NCBI GenBank assembly: GCA_002404895.1
Contig: DHKO01000048.1
Span: 1 to 55,053, forward strand
Length of the DNA: 55,053 nt
DNA from: Treponema sp. UBA4692
GTDB lineage: Bacteria > Spirochaetota > Spirochaetia > Treponematales > Treponemataceae
Direction: 5' to 3'
Positions 17,354-25,563 of the stretch are shown here, piece after piece. The notes beneath the pieces are model-generated. The model was not told the origin of the DNA and made no database searches. It worked only from the letters and a program-made list of their open reading frames with translations. Position 1 is the stretch's first letter. Every line of letters starts with the position of its first letter. A program made the translations under genes and the position numbers.

Positions 17354-17701
17354 TTTAAAATAAAATGAATTGAATGAGAAAATTGATTTTTAAAAATTGA
17401 GTTTTGAAAGATTGGAAAAATTACAGAATATGATGTGATTGATATGCAAAAAATGTTGAATGAAAATTTTTGCTCGAAAATATGAAAATTGATGAAAATT
17501 TGGCGCTCGGAAAATCAGAAAGCGCGGTGATTACGGCTGCTAAAATGTTTCTTTTCGCGTTGCATGCAAAAATCACCGCTTGATAAAAACAAAACTTTAT
17601 TGAATATAGAAGAAAAGCGTTTTAGACTGGCAAACCGTTTCAATCTAGCAAATTGCAAGTGGAAAATCGCTTTTGCCGTTCTTTATATCAATTTTATCTT
17701 T
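17354..17701. other. Gene-free segment with one inverted repeat
   Basis: AT-rich segment between the rpsD terminator and the 3' end of the penicillin-binding protein gene. No supportable gene was seen. GCGGTGATT (17524-17532) and AATCACCGC (17571-17579) form a 9-bp inverted repeat separated by 38 nt; its meaning is unknown. Confidence 0.5.
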
Positions 17702-20254
17702 TTATTCCATCAGATAGTTGTAGTCTGGCGCGTTTCCAAATTCGTCTTCCTGCAAGAAATTGTATGAGTTGCTCATATCGTCTGATGAGACTGTCTCGCC
17801 GTTCAGATTGAAAGTTAGAATCTCGTTGTCTTTTATAATCAGGTCGCTTGCAAATCCTGCCTTGTACAAGTCCTGCTCGAGTCTGTATCTTCCTAAGATT
17901 TTCGCTGTTGAAGATGACGAGTGAACTTGGCAAAGCTCGGTCGGCTGAGTGCCCTCAAGGAATGTCAGCCGGATTGTGTGGCTTCCGCAGTCCGGGGTCG
18001 GAATTCCGCCGCTTACAGAGCAAACTGTAGCTTCGACAGTTCCGTTTGCAGGTTTCTGGAAATCTTTGAAAGGCAGCCCCTCGTGCGCTTTGCTCATGTA
18101 GTCCGCCATCGCATAGCCTGCGAGGGTAGAGCCGGTGAGCGCAAGACCAAGAGACTGACCAGGCTTATCAAATCCGAACCAGAAAATAGAAGTGTAATAT
18201 GGTGTAAAGCAAGCCGTCCATGCGTCTGCCCAGTTTTGCGTTGTTCCTGTTTTTCCAGCCGCCGGAATCGTGTATTTTTTGCCGTTCGCGTCTGTGTAGC
18301 GGAATTTTCTTCCGCTTGCTGTAGGACCTGCGAGCGTTCCAGACTGGACTGTGTTTTCAAGAAGCTTTGTCATTACGTACGCTGTCTGCGGAGAAATTAT
18401 CTGAGTGCTGCTTCCTTTGTTTTTCAGTGCAATTCGCGCATCTTTTTCAGGCTCAAGGAAAACTTTTCCGTTCCTGTCCTCGACTGTTCTGATTGCAATC
18501 GGAGTAACTTCCTTTCCGCCGTTTGCAAAAATCGCATATGCGCGCGCAAGCTCTATCGGACGGACAGAGCAGACTCCAAGACCGAGCGGATAGCCAGGAA
18601 CAAAGCCTCTGCTTGGAACTTCCTCTGCCGGAATACCAAGAAGCGAGACCGCCCTGTTGATTGCCGCATCAAATCCGATTCCGTCAAGAATCTTAAGCGA
18701 CGGAACGTTCATCGAGTGGGCGAGCGAATACCAAAGCTCCACGTCTCCTTTCCATTCTCCGCGGAAATTCTGCGGAATGTAAGGCTTTCCGTCTGCCGTG
18801 TGGAAAACGACCGGCGTATCTGAAATTATCGTGGCTGGTGTGTATTGCCTTGAATCAATCGCCGCGCTGTAGTAAAGCGGCTTGAACGAAGAGCCGGGCT
18901 GAATTTTAGCCTGAACCGCGCGGATAAACTGGTTTTCGGAAGTATACTGGCTTCCTCCGACCAGAGACGTTATATATCCTGTGTCGTTTTCAATGGCAAT
19001 CATCGTGCCTTCGATTGTCGTTTTTTCGGCGTTGCTTTTTGCTGTCTGGTTCGCCTTGTTCACAACTCCGATTTTTACCGAGTCAAGACCGCAGATAAGC
19101 GACATGACATCGACTATCGGATTGATAGTATTCGTGTAGGTGTTTAATGAGACTGTCTTGTTTCTTGTCTCTGAATCCTTCAATTCCGGAAGATTGAATG
19201 TGAGCGACAAAAGCTCTGTGATTGGCGTATAAATCTTGAACGCGGAATTTCTCCGGTCGCTTGTCGTCCGCCGGTAGCTTCTGTTCGCATAGTTGATGTA
19301 GCGCCTCATTGTGTCCTGCGCTACAAGCTGGTTTCTTAAATTAAGCGTTGTGTTGACTGTGAATCCGCTTGAGTAAATGTCGTCAGTGCCGTAGACCATT
19401 CCGCTAAGCTCGCGTCGAACATATTCGCTGAACCACGGCGCTTTGTCGTCCTTGTTCATGTTTGTCTGCGCGCTTGTTCTCGTATAATCGAAATTCGCCC
19501 AGAAATCGTCAAAAGACTCGTCAGATTCCTCTTTTGTAATGTAGCCAGAATCGACCATCGCGTTCAGAACATATTTTTGCCTGTCCATAGCGCGGTTCGG
19601 ATAATCAAAAGGATTGTAGAAAGCAGGATTTGAAAGCTGCACAACGAGAATCGCGGCCTCCGCTGGTGTGATTTGAGTCGCGTCATGCCCGAAATAATAT
19701 TTGCTCGCCGCATTAACGCCGTAAGTTCCGCCGCCAAAGTAGATTTTGTTCAGATAAAGCTCAAGAATCTCGTCTTTCGAGTACCTTCTTTCCATCTGAA
19801 TTGCCCACCAAAGTTCCTTCAGCTTTCTTGTGATTGACATCTCGCGTCTGTCGCAGTAAAGAGTTCCTGCAATCTGCTGTGTGAGCGTAGAGCCGCCGCC
19901 GAGCGAGACGTGGAGAATCTGGCCTGCAAAAGCGCGCACAAGAGCCTTTACGCTGAATCCGTGGTGCTTGAAAAAGATTTTGTCCTCGCGCGAGACCAAA
20001 GCGTCAATCATATGCTGAGGAAGCTTGTTTATGCTGATGATTTCGCGTTTTTCCTCGCTGGCAAATTCCGTGATAAGCTCGCCGTTTATGTCGAGAAGCT
20101 TTGTCGGAAGAGCAGTCTCAAATTCCGTGAAATTTTCGTTGTCGATAATGTATTTTGTCTGTGAAAGGGCGAGTCCGAGTCCCGCTCCGAAAAGGATAGC
20201 AAATGTAAACAGCCCGCAAAGATAGACTACAGTGGACTTTTTGATTTTGTGCAT
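17702..20254 (-). CDS. Class A penicillin-binding protein (PBP1A type)
   Basis: Bifunctional peptidoglycan synthase anchored in the inner membrane. One membrane helix lies at about 9-30. The GT51 glycosyltransferase shows catalytic Glu90 in EDKIFFKHHG and GGSTLTQQ near 119-127. The transpeptidase has SSFK (Ser455, Lys458), SMN (514-516) and KTG (668-670). At 850 residues it is of normal length. A promoter TTTACT-N17-TATTCT ends 6 nt before the ATG, so the message is probably leaderless. A structured segment with a terminator lies between this gene and the PEGA-like gene upstream. Confidence 0.94.
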   Translation of the reverse strand: MHKIKKSTVVYLCGLFTFAILFGAGLGLALSQTKYIIDNENFTEFETALPTKLLDINGELITEFASEEKREIISINKLPQHMIDALVSREDKIFFKHHGFSVKALVRAFAGQILHVSLGGGSTLTQQIAGTLYCDRREMSITRKLKELWWAIQMERRYSKDEILELYLNKIYFGGGTYGVNAASKYYFGHDATQITPAEAAILVVQLSNPAFYNPFDYPNRAMDRQKYVLNAMVDSGYITKEESDESFDDFWANFDYTRTSAQTNMNKDDKAPWFSEYVRRELSGMVYGTDDIYSSGFTVNTTLNLRNQLVAQDTMRRYINYANRSYRRTTSDRRNSAFKIYTPITELLSLTFNLPELKDSETRNKTVSLNTYTNTINPIVDVMSLICGLDSVKIGVVNKANQTAKSNAEKTTIEGTMIAIENDTGYITSLVGGSQYTSENQFIRAVQAKIQPGSSFKPLYYSAAIDSRQYTPATIISDTPVVFHTADGKPYIPQNFRGEWKGDVELWYSLAHSMNVPSLKILDGIGFDAAINRAVSLLGIPAEEVPSRGFVPGYPLGLGVCSVRPIELARAYAIFANGGKEVTPIAIRTVEDRNGKVFLEPEKDARIALKNKGSSTQIISPQTAYVMTKLLENTVQSGTLAGPTASGRKFRYTDANGKKYTIPAAGKTGTTQNWADAWTACFTPYYTSIFWFGFDKPGQSLGLALTGSTLAGYAMADYMSKAHEGLPFKDFQKPANGTVEATVCSVSGGIPTPDCGSHTIRLTFLEGTQPTELCQVHSSSSTAKILGRYRLEQDLYKAGFASDLIIKDNEILTFNLNGETVSSDDMSNSYNFLQEDEFGNAPDYNYLME

Positions 20255-20260
20255 TTCAAT

Positions 20261-20289
20261 AGAATAGCGGTTATGAGTTTTTTAGTAAA
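20261..20289 (-). promoter_or_regulatory. Promoter of the PBP gene (probable leaderless transcript)
   Basis: On the minus strand: TTTACT, 17-nt spacer, TATTCT, then only 6 nt to the ATG. Confidence 0.6.
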
Positions 20290-20320
20290 GAATCGGCGTT
20301 TTTTGGACTTTCAGATTTAT

Positions 20321-20346
20321 AAAAAAAGGCCGGCAGCAAGCCGGCC
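20321..20346 (-). terminator. Intrinsic terminator, minus strand
   Basis: GGCCGGC and GCCGGCC form a perfect 7-bp GC stem with a 5-nt loop, followed on the minus strand by seven T. It ends transcripts coming from the PEGA-like gene or from the structured element just before it. Confidence 0.88.
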
Positions 20347-20412
20347 AATTGCCCATCAGGCGTGCCGGGCATCAATGGGTGGGAGGGGATAATTGCGTGC
20401 CCGACTTTTTTA
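20347..20412 (-). ncRNA. Candidate structured RNA element before a terminator
   Basis: Read on the minus strand, CGGGCA pairs with a later TGCCCG across about 26 nt. The same TGCCC can instead pair with GGGCA just upstream of the terminator, and CCCAT with ATGGG. These are alternative, mutually exclusive helices. It could be a small RNA or an attenuator-like 3' UTR. No known RNA family was recognised. Confidence 0.35.
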
Positions 20413-20464
20413 TTATCGCCGTTATTCCCCGAAATCTTTAATAAAATTTGTCTGAAAGCTGATT

Positions 20465-21445
20465 TTATTCTTCAGAAACCGAAGCCGAAACATCAAGGCT
20501 GATTGTGTACGAATGTCCGTTCACGGCGTTCACGTTTCTCACGACTTCATAATCTCCAAGCGAGAATTTTATGATATGCTCGCCTGCCGGAACTTCAAAA
20601 ACGTCTTTTGTGTCTGAGCAAGGCTCTCCGTCAAGTGTAACAGACGCGGCTGCCGGGCAGACAATCTTGAAAAGCGGCTCTGTTCCTCTAAGCGAGACTT
20701 CAAGATTTGTTGTTTTTCCCTGCTCGATTCTGAAAGTCCGCGTCTCGTTCCTGTAATTCTCGCTTAAAATCGAAAGATGATGCTCTCCTGTGTCAAGCAT
20801 TACTTTCTCGTATTTTTTGGCTGGCTTGTCGTCAATATAAACTGAATATTTTTTTTCTTCAGATGGGGCAGGCGAGGTTTTTAATGACAGAATTCCCTTG
20901 TCGCGGAGAATCGGCTTCGCGGTGATTTCAATTTCCGCAGTTTCAAGCGATTCTGGAACGCCTTTCATAACCTGCTGAAAGCGCACGAAAATTCCTTTCT
21001 CGTAATCCGGAACAGACGAGATTTTTACGGAATAAGGGCTGTCTTTTATCGGAAAATCCTCTGCGAGCGGAATGTTAAGTGTGAGCGAAAGCTTCGGCGG
21101 AAGCGTCTGCAGAAAAAATTTCTCGCCGTAATAATCTACATTTTTTGATGATGGCGCAGGCGAGACATTTCCGTAAAAAACATAGGCGACTGAATCTCTC
21201 CACACCGCGATGACTTCTGGAATCTTGAAAGTAAGCTCAACGCCGCTTATAAAAGTCATATCTTCCGGAAGAGTGAGGAAAATCGCGTCGCTTATTCCTG
21301 AAACTGCCTTTTGCGACTCGCCGCTCTGCGGAACTTGAAGGGGAATTACTTTTCTGACACGGAAATTTTCGGCTGACGCGCTGAAAACAGCCATAAATGC
21401 CAACGACAACGCAAAAATTTTCCTGTGGAAAAGCAACTTTTTCAT
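20465..21445 (-). CDS. Exported PEGA-like protein
   Basis: Signal peptide (MKKLLFHRKIFALSLAFMAVFSASA) followed by beta-rich domains. The C-terminal half has PEGA-like repeats: VYIDDKPAKKYEKVMLDTG then HHLSILSENYRNETRTF, and a second VTLDGEPCSDTKDVFEVPAG then EHIIKFSLGDYEVVR. Such domains are common in spirochaete envelope proteins and are thought to mediate surface or wall contacts. The first 190 residues are not recognised. A promoter TAGACA-N17-TATAAT lies 9 nt upstream of the ATG. It is followed by a strong terminator, so it is probably monocistronic. Confidence 0.7.
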   Translation of the reverse strand: MKKLLFHRKIFALSLAFMAVFSASAENFRVRKVIPLQVPQSGESQKAVSGISDAIFLTLPEDMTFISGVELTFKIPEVIAVWRDSVAYVFYGNVSPAPSSKNVDYYGEKFFLQTLPPKLSLTLNIPLAEDFPIKDSPYSVKISSVPDYEKGIFVRFQQVMKGVPESLETAEIEITAKPILRDKGILSLKTSPAPSEEKKYSVYIDDKPAKKYEKVMLDTGEHHLSILSENYRNETRTFRIEQGKTTNLEVSLRGTEPLFKIVCPAAASVTLDGEPCSDTKDVFEVPAGEHIIKFSLGDYEVVRNVNAVNGHSYTISLDVSASVSEE

Positions 21446-21454
21446 ATTAAGGAA

Positions 21455-21483
21455 ATTATAATTTTTAAAATCTGTGATGTCTA
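21455..21483 (-). promoter_or_regulatory. Promoter of the PEGA-like gene
   Basis: On the minus strand: TAGACA, 17-nt spacer, TATAAT, 9 nt to the ATG, leaving room for almost no leader. Confidence 0.62.
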
Positions 21484-21692
21484 GTAAAGTGGTGGCTTGT
21501 ACGCTTTCAGGAAAAACGGATTTTTCATAATAAAGAGAAAATTTCCAAAATCTCCAATTTTTTTGATTTGTGTTTCGTTCCGCGCGTTTTTTTGATTTCT
21601 GCTTCGTTTTTGTGCGTGCAATATTTTGAATTTGTCCGTAGAATATTCTTCTTTTTATTCGCGCAGCAGAATCTATTTGGCTGCAAGTCTTT

Positions 21693-22754
21693 TTAATCTT
21701 TCAGCATCTTTCCCGGGTCGAGCGGATTTCCGTTTTCCCTCACTTCAAAATGCAGGTGCGGTCCAGTCGAAGCTCCAGTTGTTCCGACAAGTCCTATTGT
21801 CTGTCCTGTTGAGACGCGCTCGCCTTTTTTTGAGATTATTTTTGAGAGATGCGCGTAAAGGCTTGTCTTGTTTCCGTTATGAAGAATTATTATGAAATTT
21901 CCGTATGTGGAGTTGAAGCCTGTCTGTGACACAACGCCTGATTTGCACGCGAAAACTTCCGTTCCGAGCGGGGCTGCCATGTCGATTCCAGCGTGAAAAG
22001 TCCATTTTCCTGAAATCGGGCTTGTTCTGTAGCCGAAAGGCGACGTGAGGATTTTCTTGCTTAAAGGAAGCTGCATCGAGTCGTCGTGGAAAAACGCGAT
22101 GTCTGTTCCTGAAAAATTTTTGTCCTGCAGAAAATAAAAGACTCGCCCCAGGATTTTAAATTGCGGCGGTGATTTTTCCTGGTTTTGAGAAAACTGATTC
22201 GAATACTCGTTTTTTAAGAGAATTTCAAGCGGTGAAGACGGATTTTTTGCGATAAAAAGCCCCTGATTCACAGGGAGAATCAAGTCCGCGCCTTTTTTTA
22301 CATACGGAGACGAAATTGAATTCGCCGTTGCGAGCGTTCCCTGAGAAATTTGAAGCCGGGCAGCAAGCCCTGTAAATGAAGAAAGATATTCATCAGAATC
22401 TTCTGGAATTTTGTAGACGTAAAAGTCCGCCGAAGGAAAATCGCTTTCTTTTCGTCTGTTTTCTGGAATGTGCCTTAACCGGCTGCTTTTTTCGATGTCT
22501 TTTTGGTACTGCGCGAAAATCTCGTTCGCTTTTTTTAAGTTTTCGTCTCCTTTTGGAGAGACATATTTTATTGAAGACAACCGCACAAAATCGCTTTCTG
22601 AAATTTCTATTGTTTCGTCAGGTTTTATCGCTTCGGATTCAAGAATCTTTGCTGGTTCAGATGCTGCAGAATTATCCAGTTCTATCTGATTTTGCGAAAA
22701 AGACGGAATCGAGAAATTCAAGATGAGGAAAAAAACTGCGGAAAAATATTTCAA
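21693..22754 (-). CDS. Secreted M23-family (LytM-type) metallopeptidase
   Basis: Cell-wall endopeptidase with a signal peptide (MKYFSAVFFLILNFSIPSFS). A LysM-like segment is present at about 111-165 (FYVYKIPEDSDEYLSSF). The C-terminal M23 domain has zinc ligands His254 and Asp258 (HAGIDMAAP) and His335, with His302 and His333 as likely catalytic residues (AHLSK, GPHLHFEV). All key residues are present, so it is probably active rather than a degenerate activator such as EnvC. The small membrane-protein gene 9 nt upstream is probably co-transcribed. Confidence 0.9.
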   Translation of the reverse strand: MKYFSAVFFLILNFSIPSFSQNQIELDNSAASEPAKILESEAIKPDETIEISESDFVRLSSIKYVSPKGDENLKKANEIFAQYQKDIEKSSRLRHIPENRRKESDFPSADFYVYKIPEDSDEYLSSFTGLAARLQISQGTLATANSISSPYVKKGADLILPVNQGLFIAKNPSSPLEILLKNEYSNQFSQNQEKSPPQFKILGRVFYFLQDKNFSGTDIAFFHDDSMQLPLSKKILTSPFGYRTSPISGKWTFHAGIDMAAPLGTEVFACKSGVVSQTGFNSTYGNFIIILHNGNKTSLYAHLSKIISKKGERVSTGQTIGLVGTTGASTGPHLHFEVRENGNPLDPGKMLKD

Positions 22755-22763
22755 TTGGAATTT

Positions 22764-23171
22764 TCAGTCTGAAAGTGAATTTTTGCTTTCTTTTTTTGAC
22801 GCGAAAGTCAAAATTCCGTAAAGAAAAACCATAAGGACTAGAACTGGAAGCGAGAGAATTTTCAGGCCGAAAATCACAAGCACGAAAATTGAAGCCGCTC
22901 CGCCTGCGACAACGGCGAATTTTGCAAGCGAGATAAAAGTCCGCCTTGCTCCGTTTGACTTAATCTTTTTTGCCGCGAAAAATGCCGCAAGAATAGCCGC
23001 CGCCGCTAAAACCGTGAAAGTGTAGATTTCTGGCGCGGACGAGGCGAATTTCCAGAGCGGAAAAACGATTGCCGCGCCAAAGGCCACGCAAAGAACCAGA
23101 AGAAAAAGAATTTTAAGAATCGAGCCGAAAAGCTCGCTGTATCCTTTTGCGATTTTTTTTATCAAATTCAT
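22764..23171 (-). CDS. Small integral membrane protein, unknown function
   Basis: A 135-residue protein with hydrophobic helices at about 17-40, 50-66 and 83-123 (the last probably two helices) and a lysine-rich C-terminus. No family was recognised. It sits 9 nt before the M23 peptidase gene, same strand, so an envelope role is a weak inference. Confidence 0.65.
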   Translation of the reverse strand: MNLIKKIAKGYSELFGSILKILFLLVLCVAFGAAIVFPLWKFASSAPEIYTFTVLAAAAILAAFFAAKKIKSNGARRTFISLAKFAVVAGGAASIFVLVIFGLKILSLPVLVLMVFLYGILTFASKKESKNSLSD

Positions 23172-23199
23172 AGAAAAGGATTCTAAATCAATTTAAGAC

Positions 23200-23237
23200 A
23201 AAAAAAAAGACCGCCTTTCAGAACAAAAAGCAGCCTT
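23200..23237 (-). terminator. Intrinsic terminator of the ferredoxin gene
   Basis: On the minus strand AAGGCTGC pairs with GCGGTCTT (8 bp, two G-U pairs), followed by a long T-run. Confidence 0.72.
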
Positions 23238-23255
23238 GATAAAAAATCAGAAAAA

Positions 23256-23429
23256 TTACTCTTCTGAGATTGCGCTTGCAGGGCATTCAGATGCGCAAGT
23301 TCCGCAGCTGATGCATTTTGAGCCGTCAATCTGGCGGTGTCCGTCAGCTTCAGAGATTGCTCCAACCGGGCAGTCTGGCTCGCAAGTTCCGCAGTTTACG
23401 CAAGCGTTAGGATCGATTTTCATTGCCAT
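23256..23429 (-). CDS. Small 2x[4Fe-4S] ferredoxin (57 residues)
   Basis: Electron carrier of the clostridial type. Two complete cluster motifs are seen: Cys10-x2-Cys13-x2-Cys16-x3-Cys20-Pro and Cys39-x2-Cys42-x2-Cys45-x3-Cys49-Pro, inside ACVNCGTCEPDCP and KCISCGTCASECP. The ATG at 23427-23429 is preceded by AGAGGT. It probably serves pyruvate:ferredoxin or hydrogenase-type reactions of a fermentative anaerobe, but no partner gene is adjacent. It has its own terminator. Confidence 0.95.
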   Translation of the reverse strand: MAMKIDPNACVNCGTCEPDCPVGAISEADGHRQIDGSKCISCGTCASECPASAISEE

Positions 23430-23654
23430 AATAAGTACCTCTTTTATTGTGGATATAGATAATTTAACATTCGCGGTTTAAAAAAACAAGAAATTTCAGG
23501 ATTTTGGAATACGAATTAGAGCTTGCTAACTTTTTATGGTAGATTTTTGAAAAATACTGGAAGAAACGCGCCGGAAAATTTCGTCTGAAAATGTATCTTT
23601 TAAAATGATTCTGGCTGTGATAATCTTTAGGCGATTTTTTTACTGGAGAATTTT

Positions 23655-24362
23655 ATGACAAAACAGGAAATTGCAAAATTTATTGACCACACAAATCTGA
23701 ACGCGTGCGCGACAAAATCTGAAATCACGAAGCTTTGCGGCGAGGCGAAAAAATACGGTTTCGCTTCAGTCTGCGTGAATCCGTATTATGTTCCTCTTGC
23801 CTACGAGCTTTTGAAAGATTCTAGCGTGAAAGTCTGCACTGTCGTGGGATTTCCGCTCGGCGCGGCTTCGGTTGACGACATTGCGGGGCAGGCTGCGGAA
23901 GTTGTCTCGGACGGAGCTGATGAAGTTGATATGGTCGTGAATCTTGGAATGGTTAAGGATGCTCTTTGGGACGATGTTTTTGAGGAGATTTATGCGGTTC
24001 GCTGCGCCACAAACGATGTTGTTTCGGACAATGGAAGAGAAGAGAAAGTTATCCTGAAAGTGATTTTAGAGACTTGCTATCTTTCTGATGATGAAATTGT
24101 GAAATGCTGCGAGTGCGCGAAAAAAGCCGGAGCTGATTTTGTAAAGACTTCGACAGGATTTGCAATCTTGAAGGACAAGGACGGAAAGCTTCTTCCAAAC
24201 GGAGCTACAGTCCATGCGGTTGAGCTTATGCGGAAAACCGTTGGAGACTCGATGGGCGTGAAGGCAAGCGGCGGAATCCACAGCTTTGAGGAAGCGTGCG
24301 CGATGATTGCGGCCGGAGCTTCGAGAATCGGGGCAAGCGCGGGCGTTCAAATCGTAAGCTGA
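23655..24362 (+). CDS. deoC: Deoxyribose-phosphate aldolase
   Basis: Cleaves 2-deoxyribose 5-phosphate to glyceraldehyde 3-phosphate and acetaldehyde in deoxynucleoside breakdown. The 235-residue TIM barrel has the Schiff-base Lys164 (DFVKTSTGF) and the second active-site Lys203 (GVKASGGI). The N-terminus MTKQEIAKFIDHTNL is standard. GGAG precedes the ATG. It appears monocistronic; no other deo gene is in the window. Confidence 0.97.
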   Translation: MTKQEIAKFIDHTNLNACATKSEITKLCGEAKKYGFASVCVNPYYVPLAYELLKDSSVKVCTVVGFPLGAASVDDIAGQAAEVVSDGADEVDMVVNLGMVKDALWDDVFEEIYAVRCATNDVVSDNGREEKVILKVILETCYLSDDEIVKCCECAKKAGADFVKTSTGFAILKDKDGKLLPNGATVHAVELMRKTVGDSMGVKASGGIHSFEEACAMIAAGASRIGASAGVQIVS

Positions 24363-24462
24363 GTTTTTTTGTTTTGCGGAGTTTGGTTCAGGTGGGTTTA
24401 GTTTTTTTGCGGACTGATTTTTTATTATGTCCGCCTCGAATTTCTAAGATTTCGCCTTAAAC

Positions 24463-25503
24463 TTAGACTCGTTTCCAGAACATTTTGTTGTCTTTTATCT
24501 CGTATGTGATTTTCCCGTTTTCGTAAAGTCCTGCGAGATAAGAGCGCAGAGTGCTTCCAATCAGACAGTACTGGCTGACTTTAAGCGGAATCGAGTTTCT
24601 GTCGGCAACAGCCTTCAAGATTTCCTCGTGCGTTTTCGGAGTTTTAAGCTCGTCAAGAATCATATTTTCCGTTTCAAGAATCGCAATCAGGTTAAGCTCG
24701 GCGATTCCCTCGATTTCCTTTACAATTTCTCCGTGGCCTGGAATGTACCAGTCCGCCTTGATTTCAGAAAGTTTTTGGAGAGAATCTTTTGTGCCGTTTT
24801 CGTTCAGAAGATATTGAATCCAGAATTTCTTGATTGCGGTTTTTCCAGTGAAGGCGTCTCCTCCGAAAAAGATTTTCTTGCCGTCCGTGTCTGTGAGCAA
24901 AAATCCTGTCTGGTCAACGTAATGTCCTGCGAGCGGAATTATTTCAAGAATGATGTTTTTTTGTGGCAGATTTTCGACTTTTAGATTTTGATTTCTTTTG
25001 TTTTCTGAATTTTTGTTCTGATCTTGTGAATCCTGCGGATTTTCTTGAGCCGCTTCAGAAACTGGAATTTTGATTATGTCTCCGCCTGAGAAAGTTCTTG
25101 TAACGTGGCAAGGGCGGGCGAGCAGAAATTTTGAGCGTATGTCGTGAATTGGAGTGCCGCCCCAAATCAGCTGCGTCTCAATGCTCGGATATTCCATCAG
25201 CGACGCGCTTCCTTTTGAGGCCCAGACTTCGCAGCCTGTTTTTTCCACGAGAACCGCGTTTCCGCCGCAGTGGTCAGCGTGCGCGTGCGTGTTTATAACG
25301 GCTTTTAATGTGTTTTCCGGGAAATTTTCTTTTATAAAGTCAAGAATCCTGAGTCCGCTCGTGTCGTCGTTTCCTGAGTCAACAAGATAAATGTCGCTTT
25401 TGCCGCTCGCGTTTTTCGCTCGGATAAATCCTGTGTTTGTCGGCATTTTTAGATAAGAGATATTTTCGCTTAAATTCACGAGCTGGCTTTCAATAATTGA
25501 CAT
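24463..25503 (-). CDS. Metallo-beta-lactamase-fold hydrolase
   Basis: Zn-dependent MBL-fold protein. The metal motif THAHADH is at 72-78; further ligand candidates are LAGHYVDQTG, GGDAF and the C-terminal PGHG. A polar insert rich in Asn, Gln, Lys and Glu at about 145-180 breaks the fold in a loop. The C-terminal 70 residues look like a winged-helix extension found in some MBL proteins. The substrate cannot be told: glyoxalase II-like, lactonase-like or other hydrolases share this core. Confidence 0.82.
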   Translation of the reverse strand: MSIIESQLVNLSENISYLKMPTNTGFIRAKNASGKSDIYLVDSGNDDTSGLRILDFIKENFPENTLKAVINTHAHADHCGGNAVLVEKTGCEVWASKGSASLMEYPSIETQLIWGGTPIHDIRSKFLLARPCHVTRTFSGGDIIKIPVSEAAQENPQDSQDQNKNSENKRNQNLKVENLPQKNIILEIIPLAGHYVDQTGFLLTDTDGKKIFFGGDAFTGKTAIKKFWIQYLLNENGTKDSLQKLSEIKADWYIPGHGEIVKEIEGIAELNLIAILETENMILDELKTPKTHEEILKAVADRNSIPLKVSQYCLIGSTLRSYLAGLYENGKITYEIKDNKMFWKRV

Positions 25504-25563
25504 TTTCTGCTTCCTTTTTCATAGCGATTTCAAAACGAATCCCACGTTGCTTTCAAGCTGATT

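Noticed and set aside
17921..18823. 300-codon plus-strand frame in the PBP gene
   Set aside because: Shadow of a clear class A PBP with all catalytic motifs; composition is Arg/Cys rich with no recognisable domain.
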